Assembly (NCBI GenBank): GCA_025201765.1
Contig: MU623348.1
Location: forward strand, 124,001 to 188,000
From: Daldinia sp. FL1419
Lineage: Eukaryota > Ascomycota > Sordariomycetes > Xylariales > Hypoxylaceae
Direction: 5' to 3'
DNA: 64,000 nt
Translations under genes and position numbers: made by a program
Notes under the pieces: model-generated
The model's database searches: none
What the model saw: the letters and a program-made list of their open reading frames with translations, nothing else
Told to the model about the DNA's origin: nothing
In this document: positions 24,741 to 35,800 of the stretch, piece after piece
Numbering within the stretch: position 1 is the first letter of the stretch
Layout: each line of letters begins with the position of its first letter

Positions 24741-25613
24741 CTATATATATTTATTTTCCGGGTCGATTTTCCGCATAAACTCTATACTCTTTTCATACAT
24801 GGAAAAGACTATTCCGCCGCTCATGACGAGACGCGCCAACCGTGGTAGAGCCCCGCTCCAGAAAGTGAAGATACCCTCGTGCTTAAAGATCAAAACGGCG
24901 CATCGGACGCTATTTCCGTAGACTTGCTTCGCTTCGATACTCTGCATTCTCGTCTTGATCGTGTCGAGAGGTTGGGTTACGGCCACTGTTATGGCACCAG
25001 CAACACTCCCTATACCGAAGGTAGCCACCGTTCCAAGCTTCTCTCCGGGGGCAGTATAGGATTCGGCGAGCTGCTTGAGGCTGGTGTAGGAACCAAACCG
25101 TACAGCACTGTTCGCAGATTGTCTCGCTGCGGTGGGCACGAGACCCTGAAAGAAACCGCGAATACCTCGTTCTCTCGCAATAATCGGGACGGCGTGTAGG
25201 AAACCGCGCATACGAGGATTAGGCGACTTGCGATCGTCTATCAGAGTCGTCTTGATAGACTCGGTAGGGGTGACGGCCAGTAGAGACTCGGTGACGCCAG
25301 CGCCGAAACCGGCGATGACGTTTCTAGGACCCGATACTTTACCATTCTCGTCGGCGAGGAGGCGCTTATACTGCTCGAAGGACACGAAACGTATAGCGGC
25401 TTTGGCAGAGTTGCCGATGATTAATGTGGTACAGCCGGCATACCACTGCTTTCCGAAGGGCGGCCAAGGGAGCTTTTGACCGTCAGCTAACTTGCGATTG
25501 AGTTGTGTTCTTGTCTTGGCGAACTCGGCAGGATATGTGATGGCGATTTCGATCGCGCCGGCTGTAGCGCCTGCTATAATAGATCGCAGTGCGCTTGGCT
25601 TTTCTGTCGACAT
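24741..25613 (-). CDS. ctp1: Mitochondrial tricarboxylate (citrate) carrier
   Basis: A single-exon gene of 290 aa. The ATG at 25613 is chosen because MSTEKPSALRSIIAGA is the usual N-terminus; the open frame runs 42 codons further up but that extension is basic and unlike the family. Three tandem mitochondrial-carrier repeats carry the signature Px[DE]xx[KR] as YPAEFAKTR, TPTESIKTT and QPLDTIKTR. The repeats also have the RGFFQGLVPTAARQSANSAVRF block typical of citrate carriers. It exchanges matrix citrate (with a proton) for malate across the inner membrane, supplying cytosolic citrate from which acetyl-CoA is made. It sits 1.5 kb from a polyketide cluster that would draw on that acetyl-CoA; a functional link is only inference. 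Confidence 0.93.
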   Translation of the reverse strand: MSTEKPSALRSIIAGATAGAIEIAITYPAEFAKTRTQLNRKLADGQKLPWPPFGKQWYAGCTTLIIGNSAKAAIRFVSFEQYKRLLADENGKVSGPRNVIAGFGAGVTESLLAVTPTESIKTTLIDDRKSPNPRMRGFLHAVPIIARERGIRGFFQGLVPTAARQSANSAVRFGSYTSLKQLAESYTAPGEKLGTVATFGIGSVAGAITVAVTQPLDTIKTRMQSIEAKQVYGNSVRCAVLIFKHEGIFTFWSGALPRLARLVMSGGIVFSMYEKSIEFMRKIDPENKYI

Positions 25614-26007
25614 CTTGCGCCGTGTTTTGCGCCGTGCTGAATTTTTGAGTACCTGGGATTTTGTTGTCGTCACCTTTGATTTTTTATCCCCAGAAAATGC
25701 CCCGCGGTTTCGATTGATGCATAAGGTACCGAGGTACATTCAGTCTTTTCCATGTCTATAGGTATGGGTAAAATGAGGTACATGTACCAATGTACCTACA
25801 GTTACACCACTTACACGCGATTTCTATCTTGAATCTCGACTCACAACTTCCAACTCTTTTCCCAGGAATATAAGCCGATCTCAATTGAAGCCGGGTGCAT
25901 ACAATAGTAGTAACTTCCCAAACCGAAGAATGTTCTCTCGCATCCCCAGTCTTGGATAGACTCCCCTGTTTTCTATTCATCAAGATTATCATGTCATCAC
26001 ACTATAA
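25614..26007. other. Intergenic region upstream of citrate carrier
   Basis: The promoter of the citrate carrier reads leftward from here. TACC/GGTA palindromic pieces occur at about 25727-25800. No gene is seen. Confidence 0.45.
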
Positions 26008-26804
26008 ATGAAGTTGCCGAATATGAGCGGTGATCCATCCGTGAAGGAGTGCAAAAGGACGGCCGAGAATGGACAATCATCGGGGACTAGCTGTCATGCG
26101 GCATGTCAGCACCAGACGGCCATCGCTGCGCTTGCAAATCTCCCCTTCAAAACTGTCGTCTCGGTCTTCCGACACCAGTGGCACAAGGATAAAGCCCGCA
26201 TCACTTTCTCGCACGCCGAGCAATATATGCGCGAGCACGATCTGCCCCCAGTAAGGACTGAATGGCCCAACTTGGGAAAATACAGACCGCGACATTGGAG
26301 AGGACACTACTTCCAATGTCGCCTCCTAAGAGAAGATCTCGTGTAGCATCGCGAGAAGTTCGTTAGATTATATATAGACGCCCTTGTAGCATCCACTCGG
26401 TTACCAAAGAAGGACCCTATCACCCAGGCAAAGGCGCATAGCATCCGGAAGCATTTGTATACCTCTATCCTCTCCCGTATGGCTGGCGAGCGAAGCTGAC
26501 CCGGGGATATAGGTGTAGGGAGCTACGGATTAGCCTACCTAACGATCTTGCCAAAGTCTACTACGGAAAAATACCTGCCTGTATGGACGATGCTATCGAC
26601 CCCGGTGAATTTATAAATCTAGTCGATCATTTCGGCGCGGAACGGCACCCCATGATCCTTGCCGTTCCGATTTCCTTGCATTTATGGAGTGTCCATCAGG
26701 ACTATCCAGATCTCCTCCCTAAGAACCCGGCGCCGTGGGATTGGACCATACCGGCGGAAGTCATCGAGGCTAATCATTGGAAATTAAAGGAGGACCTATT
26801 CTGA
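26008..26804 (+). pseudogene. Broken gene of unknown function
   Basis: Three protein-like segments follow one another. Positions 26008-26343 encode 112 residues from an ATG (ending CRLLREDLV). The same frame continues after a TAG at 26344 with a charged stretch (HREKFVRLYIDALVAS...) to a TGA near 26497. A second frame then runs from about 26520 to the TGA at 26802-26804 (RISLPNDLAKVYYGKIPA..., ending VIEANHWKLKEDLF). The in-frame stops and the frame change cannot be removed by plausible introns, so this looks like an eroded gene at the edge of the metabolite cluster. I do not recognise the family. It could also be a real gene with an intron I failed to see. Confidence 0.45.
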
Positions 26805-27110
26805 TAGGTGGACGGGAGGCAAGGGCTTATCCTGGAACTACCTAGTATATTTTACGCAACATAAGCTAGTGAATACAAATATGTAGGTAGAGTTATTAAT
26901 ATCATCAAGACATTATCTGATGGATTCCCAAGTCTTTCATAGCTCGTTGGCCTTTAAAAATCAAGATTCACTACTTACACCAGACTACTTAGTACCTACA
27001 ATTGAATAGAACAGATGAACCTAATGGTTCGTAAGGGTTTATTGTAGGTACCTAGTTAGATAGAACAAATTCTCTCTTATATACGGTTCTTCCAGTATGC
27101 TTGTCCTGTT
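26805..27110. other. Left boundary spacer of the cluster
   Basis: AT-rich DNA with no gene, lying between the broken gene and the 3' end of the acyltransferase homologue. Confidence 0.45.
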
Positions 27111-28604
27111 TCAAGTGATAGAAAAGGCGTAGCGACCGAATTCGTCGTCATTTTGCAAAAATTCCCGTTCTTTTTCAGACAAAGTCATCACAAATTCAAT
27201 TCCACCATGCTGTTTACGGGGAATAACAAAACATATCCGGTACCTACGATTGCATGCACCCATCATCGGACGAAACGCTTCTGGCTTCCCGCCGTTGGTA
27301 AATACGTGCTCACCAAAGCAAGTTCCGTTGAACGGCAGCACCATCGGTGACAAGACGCCCACGGATGGCAACTTGGCTGATAAGCGCGAAGCACGTATCT
27401 GTGCGCTATGGGGGTCGTACTCGGCGATGGAACGTAATCGGCCGTAAGCTTCGAGCAGCGTGTGTTCCTGGGCCTGTTTCGTGGCGTTCGCGCGGATGAT
27501 CTTGGCTACCCACGGCACGGTGGTCTCTGGAGAGGTTAGAGTTCGCAATGGAAGAGTATATATGTGCTCAAAATTAAAATTTCCGAGGTACCCGACAGGT
27601 AGAATATGCGAGAGGTTTGGCCTTGCGTCAAAGGGAATGGCGAGTGTTGCTACTTCGTCCGGGTCTGTTCCCTGTTGTGCTCTTACAGCCGCCCAGGCTC
27701 TAAGGACACTCTTCCAGATGAAGGCACAGATTACATCGTTTCCAGAAACGTCGGCGCCATTATGCACCGAGGCAAGTTCTTGGCGGATTTCCGTATACAT
27801 AAGCTGTGGCATATAGAAAACGCTGGGTTTCGTATTGGACCCTTGGTAATCGCCGTCTTCGTCTGTCTCACGAAGCTCGTCAAGGCCGACGAGATGTTTT
27901 GAGTCCGGGTCTTGGCTTTTCTCGAGGCATTTAATCTCTTTGGACGAATTTTTCGCTTCGGCCATTATAGCGTCTAAAGCCTCTCGATCGACACCCTCTA
28001 CAGGGAGTGGTAGAAGTGCTTTTCTTCCGGGAATAGTCTTCGCCTCGTGGTTGCGCAGGAGACTGCTGCAGTGGTCTGCCCATATTTTGGTCACACTGAG
28101 CATGGCAGTCCCGTCTGATGCTGGTGGCGCGATGGATAAGACTAGCAAGCAACCCCGTGGAACGAAATTTGCCTGTGCTGCAAATACTTCCGCTCCTGAT
28201 TGGAAGTCGGGTTCGAACGGTGACGTCCAAAGTAAAGTGTCATCGTCGAAGACGTCCAAAGGAAACCCGGCTTCACGCAATTCAGCGAATGATCTGGAAT
28301 CAGGAAGCTCGTTAAATCGTAGCGGTACTTCAAATGGTTGAGATTGGTCTATGGATTGGTAGCGTATTTCCAACTGACCCGGCCGCCACCCAGGCGAATC
28401 CGGTGGCTGGAAGTGTACCCGTCCATTGAGCCAAGGTGCCTGGATGATGGTCCGGCGTAGACCTTCGTAGAGGCATGTAAATGCATCCCTAGGGCTTATG
28501 CCTTGTTTTAAACCGAGGTATATGATGCTCTGAGGAATATTGCAAGGTGCGATGTGGTCTAGAGGGCCAAGGGGAATACACAGTTGGTCAGTTTCCGAAG
28601 CCAT
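27111..28604 (-). CDS. BAHD/trichothecene-acyltransferase-type protein lacking the catalytic His
   Basis: A single-exon gene of 497 aa with the length and framework of the fungal branch of the PF02458 transferase family (Tri101-like), which moves acyl groups from CoA to hydroxyls of metabolites. The N-terminus LGPLDHIAP and the C-terminal block GGIEFVMTLSEKEREFL are typical. The active-site HxxxD motif should read HHxxxDGTG. Here residues 158-166 are IAPPASDGT: Asp164 is kept but the His position is Pro160 (codon CCA at 28125-28127). The structural DFGWG-like motif is also altered, reading FTNGGKPEAF. The frame is otherwise intact, so the protein is made but may be catalytically dead or re-purposed. 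A TCGGATATTTCC element lies about 160 bp upstream. It is probably the leftmost cluster gene. Confidence 0.85.
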   Translation of the reverse strand: MASETDQLCIPLGPLDHIAPCNIPQSIIYLGLKQGISPRDAFTCLYEGLRRTIIQAPWLNGRVHFQPPDSPGWRPGQLEIRYQSIDQSQPFEVPLRFNELPDSRSFAELREAGFPLDVFDDDTLLWTSPFEPDFQSGAEVFAAQANFVPRGCLLVLSIAPPASDGTAMLSVTKIWADHCSSLLRNHEAKTIPGRKALLPLPVEGVDREALDAIMAEAKNSSKEIKCLEKSQDPDSKHLVGLDELRETDEDGDYQGSNTKPSVFYMPQLMYTEIRQELASVHNGADVSGNDVICAFIWKSVLRAWAAVRAQQGTDPDEVATLAIPFDARPNLSHILPVGYLGNFNFEHIYTLPLRTLTSPETTVPWVAKIIRANATKQAQEHTLLEAYGRLRSIAEYDPHSAQIRASRLSAKLPSVGVLSPMVLPFNGTCFGEHVFTNGGKPEAFRPMMGACNRRYRICFVIPRKQHGGIEFVMTLSEKEREFLQNDDEFGRYAFSIT

Positions 28605-29173
28605 GATTCATCAACAACCACAACCTCGACCCTTGACGTAGTTGAGAGCATTGAGAGCCTTCGAACGGTTTTCGTAATATTTTGTACAACCTAGCACCCG
28701 GATTTCGTGCAGACATGGTCATGTTGGATTATAGACACCTCTTTTAGGCCCCAAGCCCCGAATGTCGGATATTTCCGTATTCGGAAGGTAAGCGGGAACG
28801 CCGGGCGCCGGGACGGTGAGCCGTTTCCACCTTAAACGGCCCCAACTCCGAGCAGATCCTTTACTGGCTACGGTTTGCTGTGGATTCTCATAGGCTCTGT
28901 TTATACCTTACATATTGTTGATTATCCCCTACCTGTGAGTAGCAGGGATTGGTACTATCTGGTAGCTATTTATTAATAATTTGACGCGGGATATAGAAAT
29001 TTAATGAATCACGAGAAAATACCAAAGGTCGCTACGAGGTCGTCTCCTTGTATGAGCGGTAGAAACGAGAAATCTAGCTTGGTCTTATTATGTTCTTGTA
29101 TCTTTATATATGCTACTGCTGGGGCTATGGCAAATGCCATGCACTCGGCGTCTAGTGTACGCGAGTTTACTCT
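28605..29173. other. Promoter region of the acyltransferase homologue
   Basis: Spacer between two minus-strand cluster genes. The candidate regulator site is listed separately. GC-rich DNA with CGG/CCG triplets lies at 28755-28860. Confidence 0.5.
28765..28776 (+). promoter_or_regulatory. Candidate pathway-regulator site TCGGATATTTCC
   Basis: CGG-N6-CCG inverted triplets, 161 bp upstream of the acyltransferase homologue start. It matches elements in the other cluster promoters (41243, 46647, 46671, 51899). Inverted CGG triplets are the usual target of dimeric Zn2Cys6 factors. Confidence 0.55.
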
Positions 29174-30113
29174 TTAAAAGTCGTATAATGCTTGCAATTG
29201 CTTCCCCTTTTCAGCTGCGTTCATCACCATGGAGGTTATGGCTGAAACCTCTGACGTCTTGAACGGTATATCATGGCCTCCATCGTGACGATATAGCTGT
29301 GTTAACGAAGGTGTATACAGTCCTTCCGCCACGCGTGATTGTTCCGCCATAGCGTATACGTCCTTTTCCCCCGACACATGCACGATTGGAATGCGGACAC
29401 GCTCCTTGTATATTTGCGGATGTAACAGGCGCGGAACGTTGCTTGCCTGTGCCTCGAATGACAAGAAGTCGAGACGGGTATTAGGTAGTATATTTCCGAC
29501 GCTCGAGTGCATCGACAAGACGACTTTCAAATATCTAGCAAAGACGCGCTCGTCCTCCGAGTTTAACAACGAAGCAAAGTCACCATCTGGGAATTCTGCG
29601 CGAAAACCTGCATGGTCATCATCAAGGATGTAGTCGACTAGTCGCTCGTAGCAATGGTCATCAGCTGAGGCGATAAAAATAGGCGAAAATAGCAGAGCGA
29701 AGCTGAAAGGAGGCTTGCTGTCGGGGAATTTGCGTTGCTGGTCAAGTATGTAGCTCACAGCCATTGCAGATCCGAGGCTAAACCCGAAAACGCCGTCAAA
29801 AGGGCCATTTTGCTTAATGAAATTGTCTATTCGATGGAGCGCCTTTCGCATTTCTTGCGGAGAAAACCCCGTGGCGTAAGAATGAAAAGGCCCAGATTCC
29901 CAAGCTGGGACCGCTGTACAAGGTTAGATTTGGTCCTACGCCTGTGGTTACATAGGTATAGAAGCATTGCCTACCTGGTCCTCTTCCACACGGTATGGCC
30001 CCGTCAAGGAATACAAATTGATAACTCGTGCCAAAACTCTTGATAAATGGTGCTAGTTGGGCCTTTAGCATGGCGCCGGACGCGCCCAATCCGTGTAAAG
30101 CTAAGATTTTCAT
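29174..30113 (-). CDS. FSH-family serine hydrolase, candidate polyketide-releasing thioesterase
   Basis: Two exons, 30113-29975 and 29913-29174 (61-nt intron), encode 292 aa. The fold signature of the FSH1 (DUF341) alpha/beta-hydrolases is clear: N-terminal KILALHGLGASGAML, nucleophile Ser92 in GFSLGS, acid Asp231 in SGEKD and base His260 in GGHDIP. This family includes LovG, which releases the finished chain from the ACP of the lovastatin PKS. The PKS next to it has no thioesterase or reductase domain, so a trans-acting release or editing role is the natural inference. It shares a 423-bp divergent promoter with P450-A. A general esterase role on a later intermediate remains possible. Confidence 0.87.
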
Positions 30114-30277
30114 AATGTCCGATACGATACACTACAGAAGACTAAGGACAGCAAGATATCCGAAAAATACAGATAATCGTGAGTGTAGATGCTAGACTGC
30201 CCGAAACTTTGAGAGAACCCTGCGAATCTGAAGGATAGAATGGACGATGCCTCTTCTGCTGGTTTCCGAGCCCCAAC

Positions 30278-30288
30278 TCGGATTTTCC
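30278..30288 (+). promoter_or_regulatory. Candidate pathway-regulator site TCGGATTTTCC
   Basis: It lies in the divergent promoter of the FSH hydrolase and P450-A. The spacer is one base shorter than in the other copies (CGG-N5-CCC), and TAA follows two bases further on (CCCTAA). A partial inverted copy (TTTCCGAG) lies at 30263-30270. Confidence 0.4.
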
Positions 30289-30536
30289 CTAATCTGGCAA
30301 TCGAATTCCCGCTTCTGTCTTACAAGCTACATTTGGGATATTGTACGTACCAACAGCCATAACCCACTTGCTTACATGTTCCTTCAAAATTTCCATGGCT
30401 TTTGATAGATCTTAACGGGTTCATACCAGATTAGAACAGCAGTACTGTTGTGGATGCCTTCGCGAATCAAGCGCTCGATTTAATGCGTCCTCGTAATACA
30501 TAGCCCTCTGAATCTTGGCGACGAAACGTGCTCATC

Positions 30537-32159
30537 ATGGGTAACTTGGTTGGCATTGCAGCTGGAGTGATTCTCTTTTGTTGCTTGGTATGGGTATTTT
30601 CTACCTCAGGTCCACGTCTTCCCAAAGGTCTCCCGATAATCGGCGCACGAGAAGGCGACTGGTTCCCCTTTTTACAGGCGACGTTGAGAAATTCACTTGA
30701 CGTAAAGAAGGCGGCGCTGGATGGGTATAAGCAATTTCCTAACCAAGCGGCAATTCTACCCGTCGCTGGCCCCGGAGGAGCCAGCTTCATCGTCTTGCCT
30801 GCTTCCGAAACCCAATTTGTCACCGAGCAGCCAGACTCGGTCCTCAATCTTCGCGCCGTCATCATAGAGGGACTTTTATACAAATATACGGTAGCGGACC
30901 AGTTCATCGTCTCTAATGCGGCGCATCAACATATCATCACAACCACGCTGACAAACCAAATCGGCAATTTACTGTCAGCGTTGAATGACGAGACGGCGTT
31001 CTGCTTCGAGCAGATTTGGGGTACCGACACCGAAAACTTCCACGACGTGGGCGTATGGGATACTCTCGGCCGCGTCGTGGGTGGTGTCACAAACCGTGCA
31101 TTTGTTGGACTCCCCTATTGCCGCGATCCGACGCTGCTTAATGCCGGACTGAATTTCGCTCGGTGTTTACCCCTGAGTGCTAGATTCTTAAGTTTCGTAT
31201 GGGAGCCTTTGCGTTCGTCGGCCTCGCCGCTTTTCACTTTACCGAATCGTATCTTCGAACGCCGCTTTACCAGTATTTTACTACCCGAGATCCATCGTCG
31301 TCTTCAACATCGCTTTGAGCATATAAGCAATGGCGAGGAGAAGTATGTTGCCGACAAGAACGACTTTTTGCAGTGGAGTATCGAGCAAGCTATTGCAAGC
31401 GGCGACCCGCGTATGTGGAAGCCCAGAACGCTAGCTGGTCGAGTTCTTTTATTAAATCTAGTATCTATCCACACCTCGTCCTTAACAGTTACCAATCTCG
31501 TATTGGACCTTATCTCGTCCAAAGCTGAGGTTCTCGATGAACTTCGCGATGAGATCGCTAGTGTTTTAGCGGAGACGCAGGGTGTCTGGACCAAAACGGC
31601 CATGTACAAGATGGTGAAACTGGACTCCGTATTCCGCGAGAGCGCACGTCTCAACACCCTGACAGCAGTTGCGCTGCGGCGGGTGGTGGTAGCCAAGGAA
31701 GGGATTACGACGCCTTCGGGAGTTCATATTCCCTGTGGCAACTTCTGTGCCGTTCCTAGTCTCGCAGTGTTGACAGACGATAAGAAATACTCATCGCCGG
31801 ATAGTTTTGACCCGTTCCGGTTCGTCGATCTACGACAAAAGGTCAACACGGGCGAAAGGCTTCCAGATCATATGGAGCGGGCACGGATGTCATTCCCTGC
31901 TACTAGCAACGATTATCTCGCATTTGGGAACGGGAGGCAAGCCTGCCCTGGCCGTTTCTTCGCTGCTGCTGAGTTGAAACTCATGTTGGCTTATGTATTA
32001 CTACATTATGACTTCGAGATGTTGCCGGAGAGGCCGTCGGATAGTTGGGTTGGTATTTTACGCATTCCATCATCCAGCGCCAAAGTACGGATAAAGCGGA
32101 GGAAACCAGCGGAAATTCCAGTATTTCGATTTCCGACGCACGATGTGGATTGGACATGA
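30537..32159 (+). CDS. Cytochrome P450 A (ent-kaurene-oxidase-like fungal class)
   Basis: An intronless gene of 540 aa. The first ATG at 30537 gives an N-terminal membrane anchor (GIAAGVILFCCLVWVF) followed by the PRLPKGLPIIG hinge. The I-helix region reads LVSIHTSSLTV, the Ile-His-Thr-Ser pattern of fungal P450s near the ent-kaurene oxidase group, rather than the usual AGxxT. The ExxR motif is ESAR in VFRESARLN. The heme loop is FGNGRQACPGRFF with the thiolate Cys470. It would be anchored to the ER and hydroxylate or further oxidise the pathway product. It shares a divergent promoter with the FSH hydrolase. Substrate cannot be told from sequence. Confidence 0.92.
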   Translation: MGNLVGIAAGVILFCCLVWVFSTSGPRLPKGLPIIGAREGDWFPFLQATLRNSLDVKKAALDGYKQFPNQAAILPVAGPGGASFIVLPASETQFVTEQPDSVLNLRAVIIEGLLYKYTVADQFIVSNAAHQHIITTTLTNQIGNLLSALNDETAFCFEQIWGTDTENFHDVGVWDTLGRVVGGVTNRAFVGLPYCRDPTLLNAGLNFARCLPLSARFLSFVWEPLRSSASPLFTLPNRIFERRFTSILLPEIHRRLQHRFEHISNGEEKYVADKNDFLQWSIEQAIASGDPRMWKPRTLAGRVLLLNLVSIHTSSLTVTNLVLDLISSKAEVLDELRDEIASVLAETQGVWTKTAMYKMVKLDSVFRESARLNTLTAVALRRVVVAKEGITTPSGVHIPCGNFCAVPSLAVLTDDKKYSSPDSFDPFRFVDLRQKVNTGERLPDHMERARMSFPATSNDYLAFGNGRQACPGRFFAAAELKLMLAYVLLHYDFEMLPERPSDSWVGILRIPSSSAKVRIKRRKPAEIPVFRFPTHDVDWT

Positions 32160-32811
32160 TTAGGATACGATTGTCCTACGATGATATGTTATTTAGGGGG
32201 TGGATTCTGGGTTCGAGTAGATGTCGTTCTCGTCCGTATCGACGTCCGTGTTTTATAGTAGCGGATATTGCGGAGATCTCAGAGAATCTCTATATTTTGA
32301 TGCTCTTCAGAAGCCAAAGGTAGTATAATTAAGTAACTATATAACTAGAGCGTGTGCTAAGGTCTCTTGGACAGTTTCATAATCTTGATGGTGAACTTGG
32401 GTAAATTGAGATAGAAAGGTCCCATCACATAGGTACAATACCTAATAGTTACAATTGCGGAACGATTCTCAGATGTGGAACAGTTCCGATGTTATTAGGG
32501 CTCTGATTAGTTGAAATAAGATATAAGTGGGACATATTAGTTTTGTACCTTTGTACCTAGTGTATTTTTATTTTTTGGGGTTTTGATGTGTTATGATTCT
32601 ACGATTTGCAACTGTTTCCCTAATAATTCCGATATTTAGAATTGCTCTGCAATTAATTAATTCTAAAATCAATTTATTCTACGACTACCTAATTTGTATT
32701 GTAATCGTAAATCGTTGTATTAGGCACTTTTTTTTGACGCCCAGGTACATGTATAGTCAAACAACACACTCATTTATTATACTATAACTACACGACATGA
32801 GGATTCGACGT
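32160..32811. other. Convergent 3' region
   Basis: AT-rich spacer between the 3' ends of P450-A (plus) and the PKS (minus). No gene is seen. Confidence 0.5.
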
Positions 32812-35800
32812 CTAAGCGTACTCCCTCTTACCCGCTACCAGTAGTGTAAATTCGTTGAGCGATGCGGATTGAAGGATTTCAAACACCGACACCTTTGCTT
32901 TAACTGTGCTACTAATCCAATTGCGCAGCTCTACCCCGACAAGAGAATCGACGCCGTACCGCGACAATGGCAATTCGGGATCAATATCAGATACTGGAAT
33001 ATTAAAGATGTCCGACAGCTTAGCGCTAAGGGCGTTTACGAGCAGCTCCGAAGCTGCTTTAACGTCTGTCGCAGCGGCATAAGCCTTCACAAACGCGGCT
33101 GTAGTATACTTGCTATCGGACGTCGCGGCAGCGTTGACGCCGAGTTGACTCGCAATTCTCAGCGTGCCGAAGCGGCGGTCGTTTCGCATGGCCGACTCGG
33201 TGGCAAACGCGTGGAAGTTTGGCCCCACGATAATTTGACTGTCCTCGAGGGAGCCCCGTAGTGGATCTCTAATGCCGGCTTCGATAAGTCCGAGAACGGC
33301 TTCAATGTCGACGGAGCCAAACCCGACGTTTTCGACACGCGCACGGAGACGTTCGTCGCCGCTAGCTTCTCTTTCTGCCACATACCCGACGGAACGCACG
33401 GCGCCTAAGTCGATGGTGACGGCCGGCTTTCCATTCGCTGTGCGGTGGCGAGCAAGGGCATCTTGGAAGGTATTACCGGCAGCGTAGTTGGCCTGAGACA
33501 TGTGCCCTGCTACACCGGCAACGGAGGATAGCATGATGAAGAACGATAGGTTGGGAAGGAATTTATGTAGGTTAAGGCTACCGTTGATCTTGGGTCGCAC
33601 TCCGTGAGACCATTGTTCGAATGTCATGCGTTCCATGACGGTGTCGTCCAGCACCATAGCACCAGTGATGGCTCCCGTGATTGGTGGCAATCCGGCTTCT
33701 CCAATTTGCTTCAAAAGTCGAACGAGGCTACCCTCATCTGATACGTCGCAGTCGCGTATCAAGAGCCGACACCCAACGGATTTTGCTTCCTCGATGAGCT
33801 TAGCTGCTTCAGGGTGGGAACTGGCATTGCGGGAAACGAGCACGACATTCTTGGCGCCTTTGCGGACAATCCATTCAGCGGCCGCGCGACCGATACCTCC
33901 CAGACCGCCGGATATCAAATATGTGGCATCTTCCTTATCCAAAGAGACGGGCGGAGGGCGCGTGATGACCTATAGATGAAGCGGCCTGTTAGAATAGACA
34001 CCCCAAGGGCAAGAAGAATGGGGGATACTTACGTTGACTTTGTCGCCAGGGTTCGGTACAAGCACCAGCTTTCCCATGTGTGCGCCTCCTTGCATTTGAC
34101 GCATCGCCGTGGCCATATCGGTAATCGAAAAAGAGGTGATGGGATGAATGGGAGGAGTGCGGCGTTCGCGAATAATACGGATGCTCTCTACTAGAGCTTC
34201 GCGTGTCAATGCACCACGATATTCCGTGAGTTGTAGCAAGTCGAAGCTGGTGTAAACGGCACAACGACCGAAAGGTGCCGTTTCCAGACCACGGTTGGCC
34301 TCTATATCAACCTTGGTAATATCAACGAGGCGACCAAAGCGGGCCACGCAGTCCCACGTAGCTTTTAGCAATGGTCCGGACAAGGAGTTAAGCACTACGT
34401 CGATGCCCTTCCCGTTTGTTGCTTCCATGATGGCCGGGGCGAAGCTGGCATCTCTGCTTGAGAAGATGTGACTTGGATCAATGCCGTAAACCTGTACTAA
34501 GAGATCTCGCTTCGCCTTGGTGCTACAAGTCGCGTAGACTTCTGCACCCACGTATTGGGCCAAGTTTATAGCTGCTTGGCCGGTCCCTCCTGATGCGGCG
34601 TGGATAAGGACGCTTTCGCCTTTTTGTAGCTTCGCAATCTGTATCAAACTGCCATAGGCCGTGACGTACGCTGCTGGGAATGCTGCAGCATGTTCCCACG
34701 AAATAGGCATATCGTCGGGCAATTTCGCCACCGAAGTCCACCAGGTCCGACCTTTACTAGCAAGGCGGCCTCGGACCAGAGAGCAAACACGATCACCGAC
34801 CTTGAGCCCACTTGCTTCGGTGCCTGGGCCTAGGGCGGTGATTATTCCAGCAGATTCATGTCCCTTGAGAGGTTCATCAAGTTCTCCTAATGCTACCATG
34901 ACCTCACGGAAGTTGAGGCCGAATGCCTTGGATTCCACCTCCACCATGCCGCTGGGAACATCGGTCGTGCTAATCTCTGTGTTGTCGACAAAGTATGGGT
35001 TGACTAGAATGAATGTCAGCAAACGAGCACCAAGTTTTACATTACGACTTTAGGATACGCCGAAAAGGGAAAGGGGGTAATTACTTCCTGTGGCACCTGA
35101 TTTAGGTGTTTCCCATATCAATGGTCGTCCTGGTTGGTGAAACGGTTGTGCTTCTGGAGGTAGGTCGACTGTGAGGTTCTTCGCGAGGGCGTCTTGTACC
35201 TTGTCCGGATATGTCCTAGGCACATGAAGCAACGAGTTTTTGACAGCATATTCCCACTCTACGTCTATGGGTTCAAGCGTTGCGTCGAAACTTTGTTCTA
35301 ACACATGGATAAGATGTTGAATATTATCGCTGGACCACGGGTTCGGACTCTTTTCGAAATCTAAACGGATCCATCGCTTGCCTGCATCTTCTTGCCTCAT
35401 GGTTCGTAGTAAGCCGTCGGTCGCGCCGAAAGAAGGCTCTGCTGCATCAACGAGGCCACCGCAGCTTAACCAGACTAACCCGGAGCTTTGGTTGAGAAGT
35501 TTCTTAAGTTGATCAAAAGCAGTCGCATCCATACCATCTACAAAAGGTGCTTCCATCTCTGCCGTGAAAATGCAGACCGTATCCTGCCAGGCTTCCACGT
35601 CTTCTAGCGATACTATTGATGGAGGTTTGCCTGTCAATGAAGCGATGGCGTTCGATACCTCACGTAGCCATGTTGTTTGCTCTTCGGAAGACTGTCGCCT
35701 TGGTGGAACCACGATAGAGAAAGGACACTCCACGGTGGTCTTCGCCCTAGAAAGCATAACACGCGCGGACTGAAAATCTGGCTCTTCGTAATCGGGCACG

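Noticed and set aside
30528..30536. Upstream GTG start for P450-A
   Set aside because: The ATG at 30537 is adjacent and gives a normal membrane anchor; eukaryotic genes rarely start at GTG.
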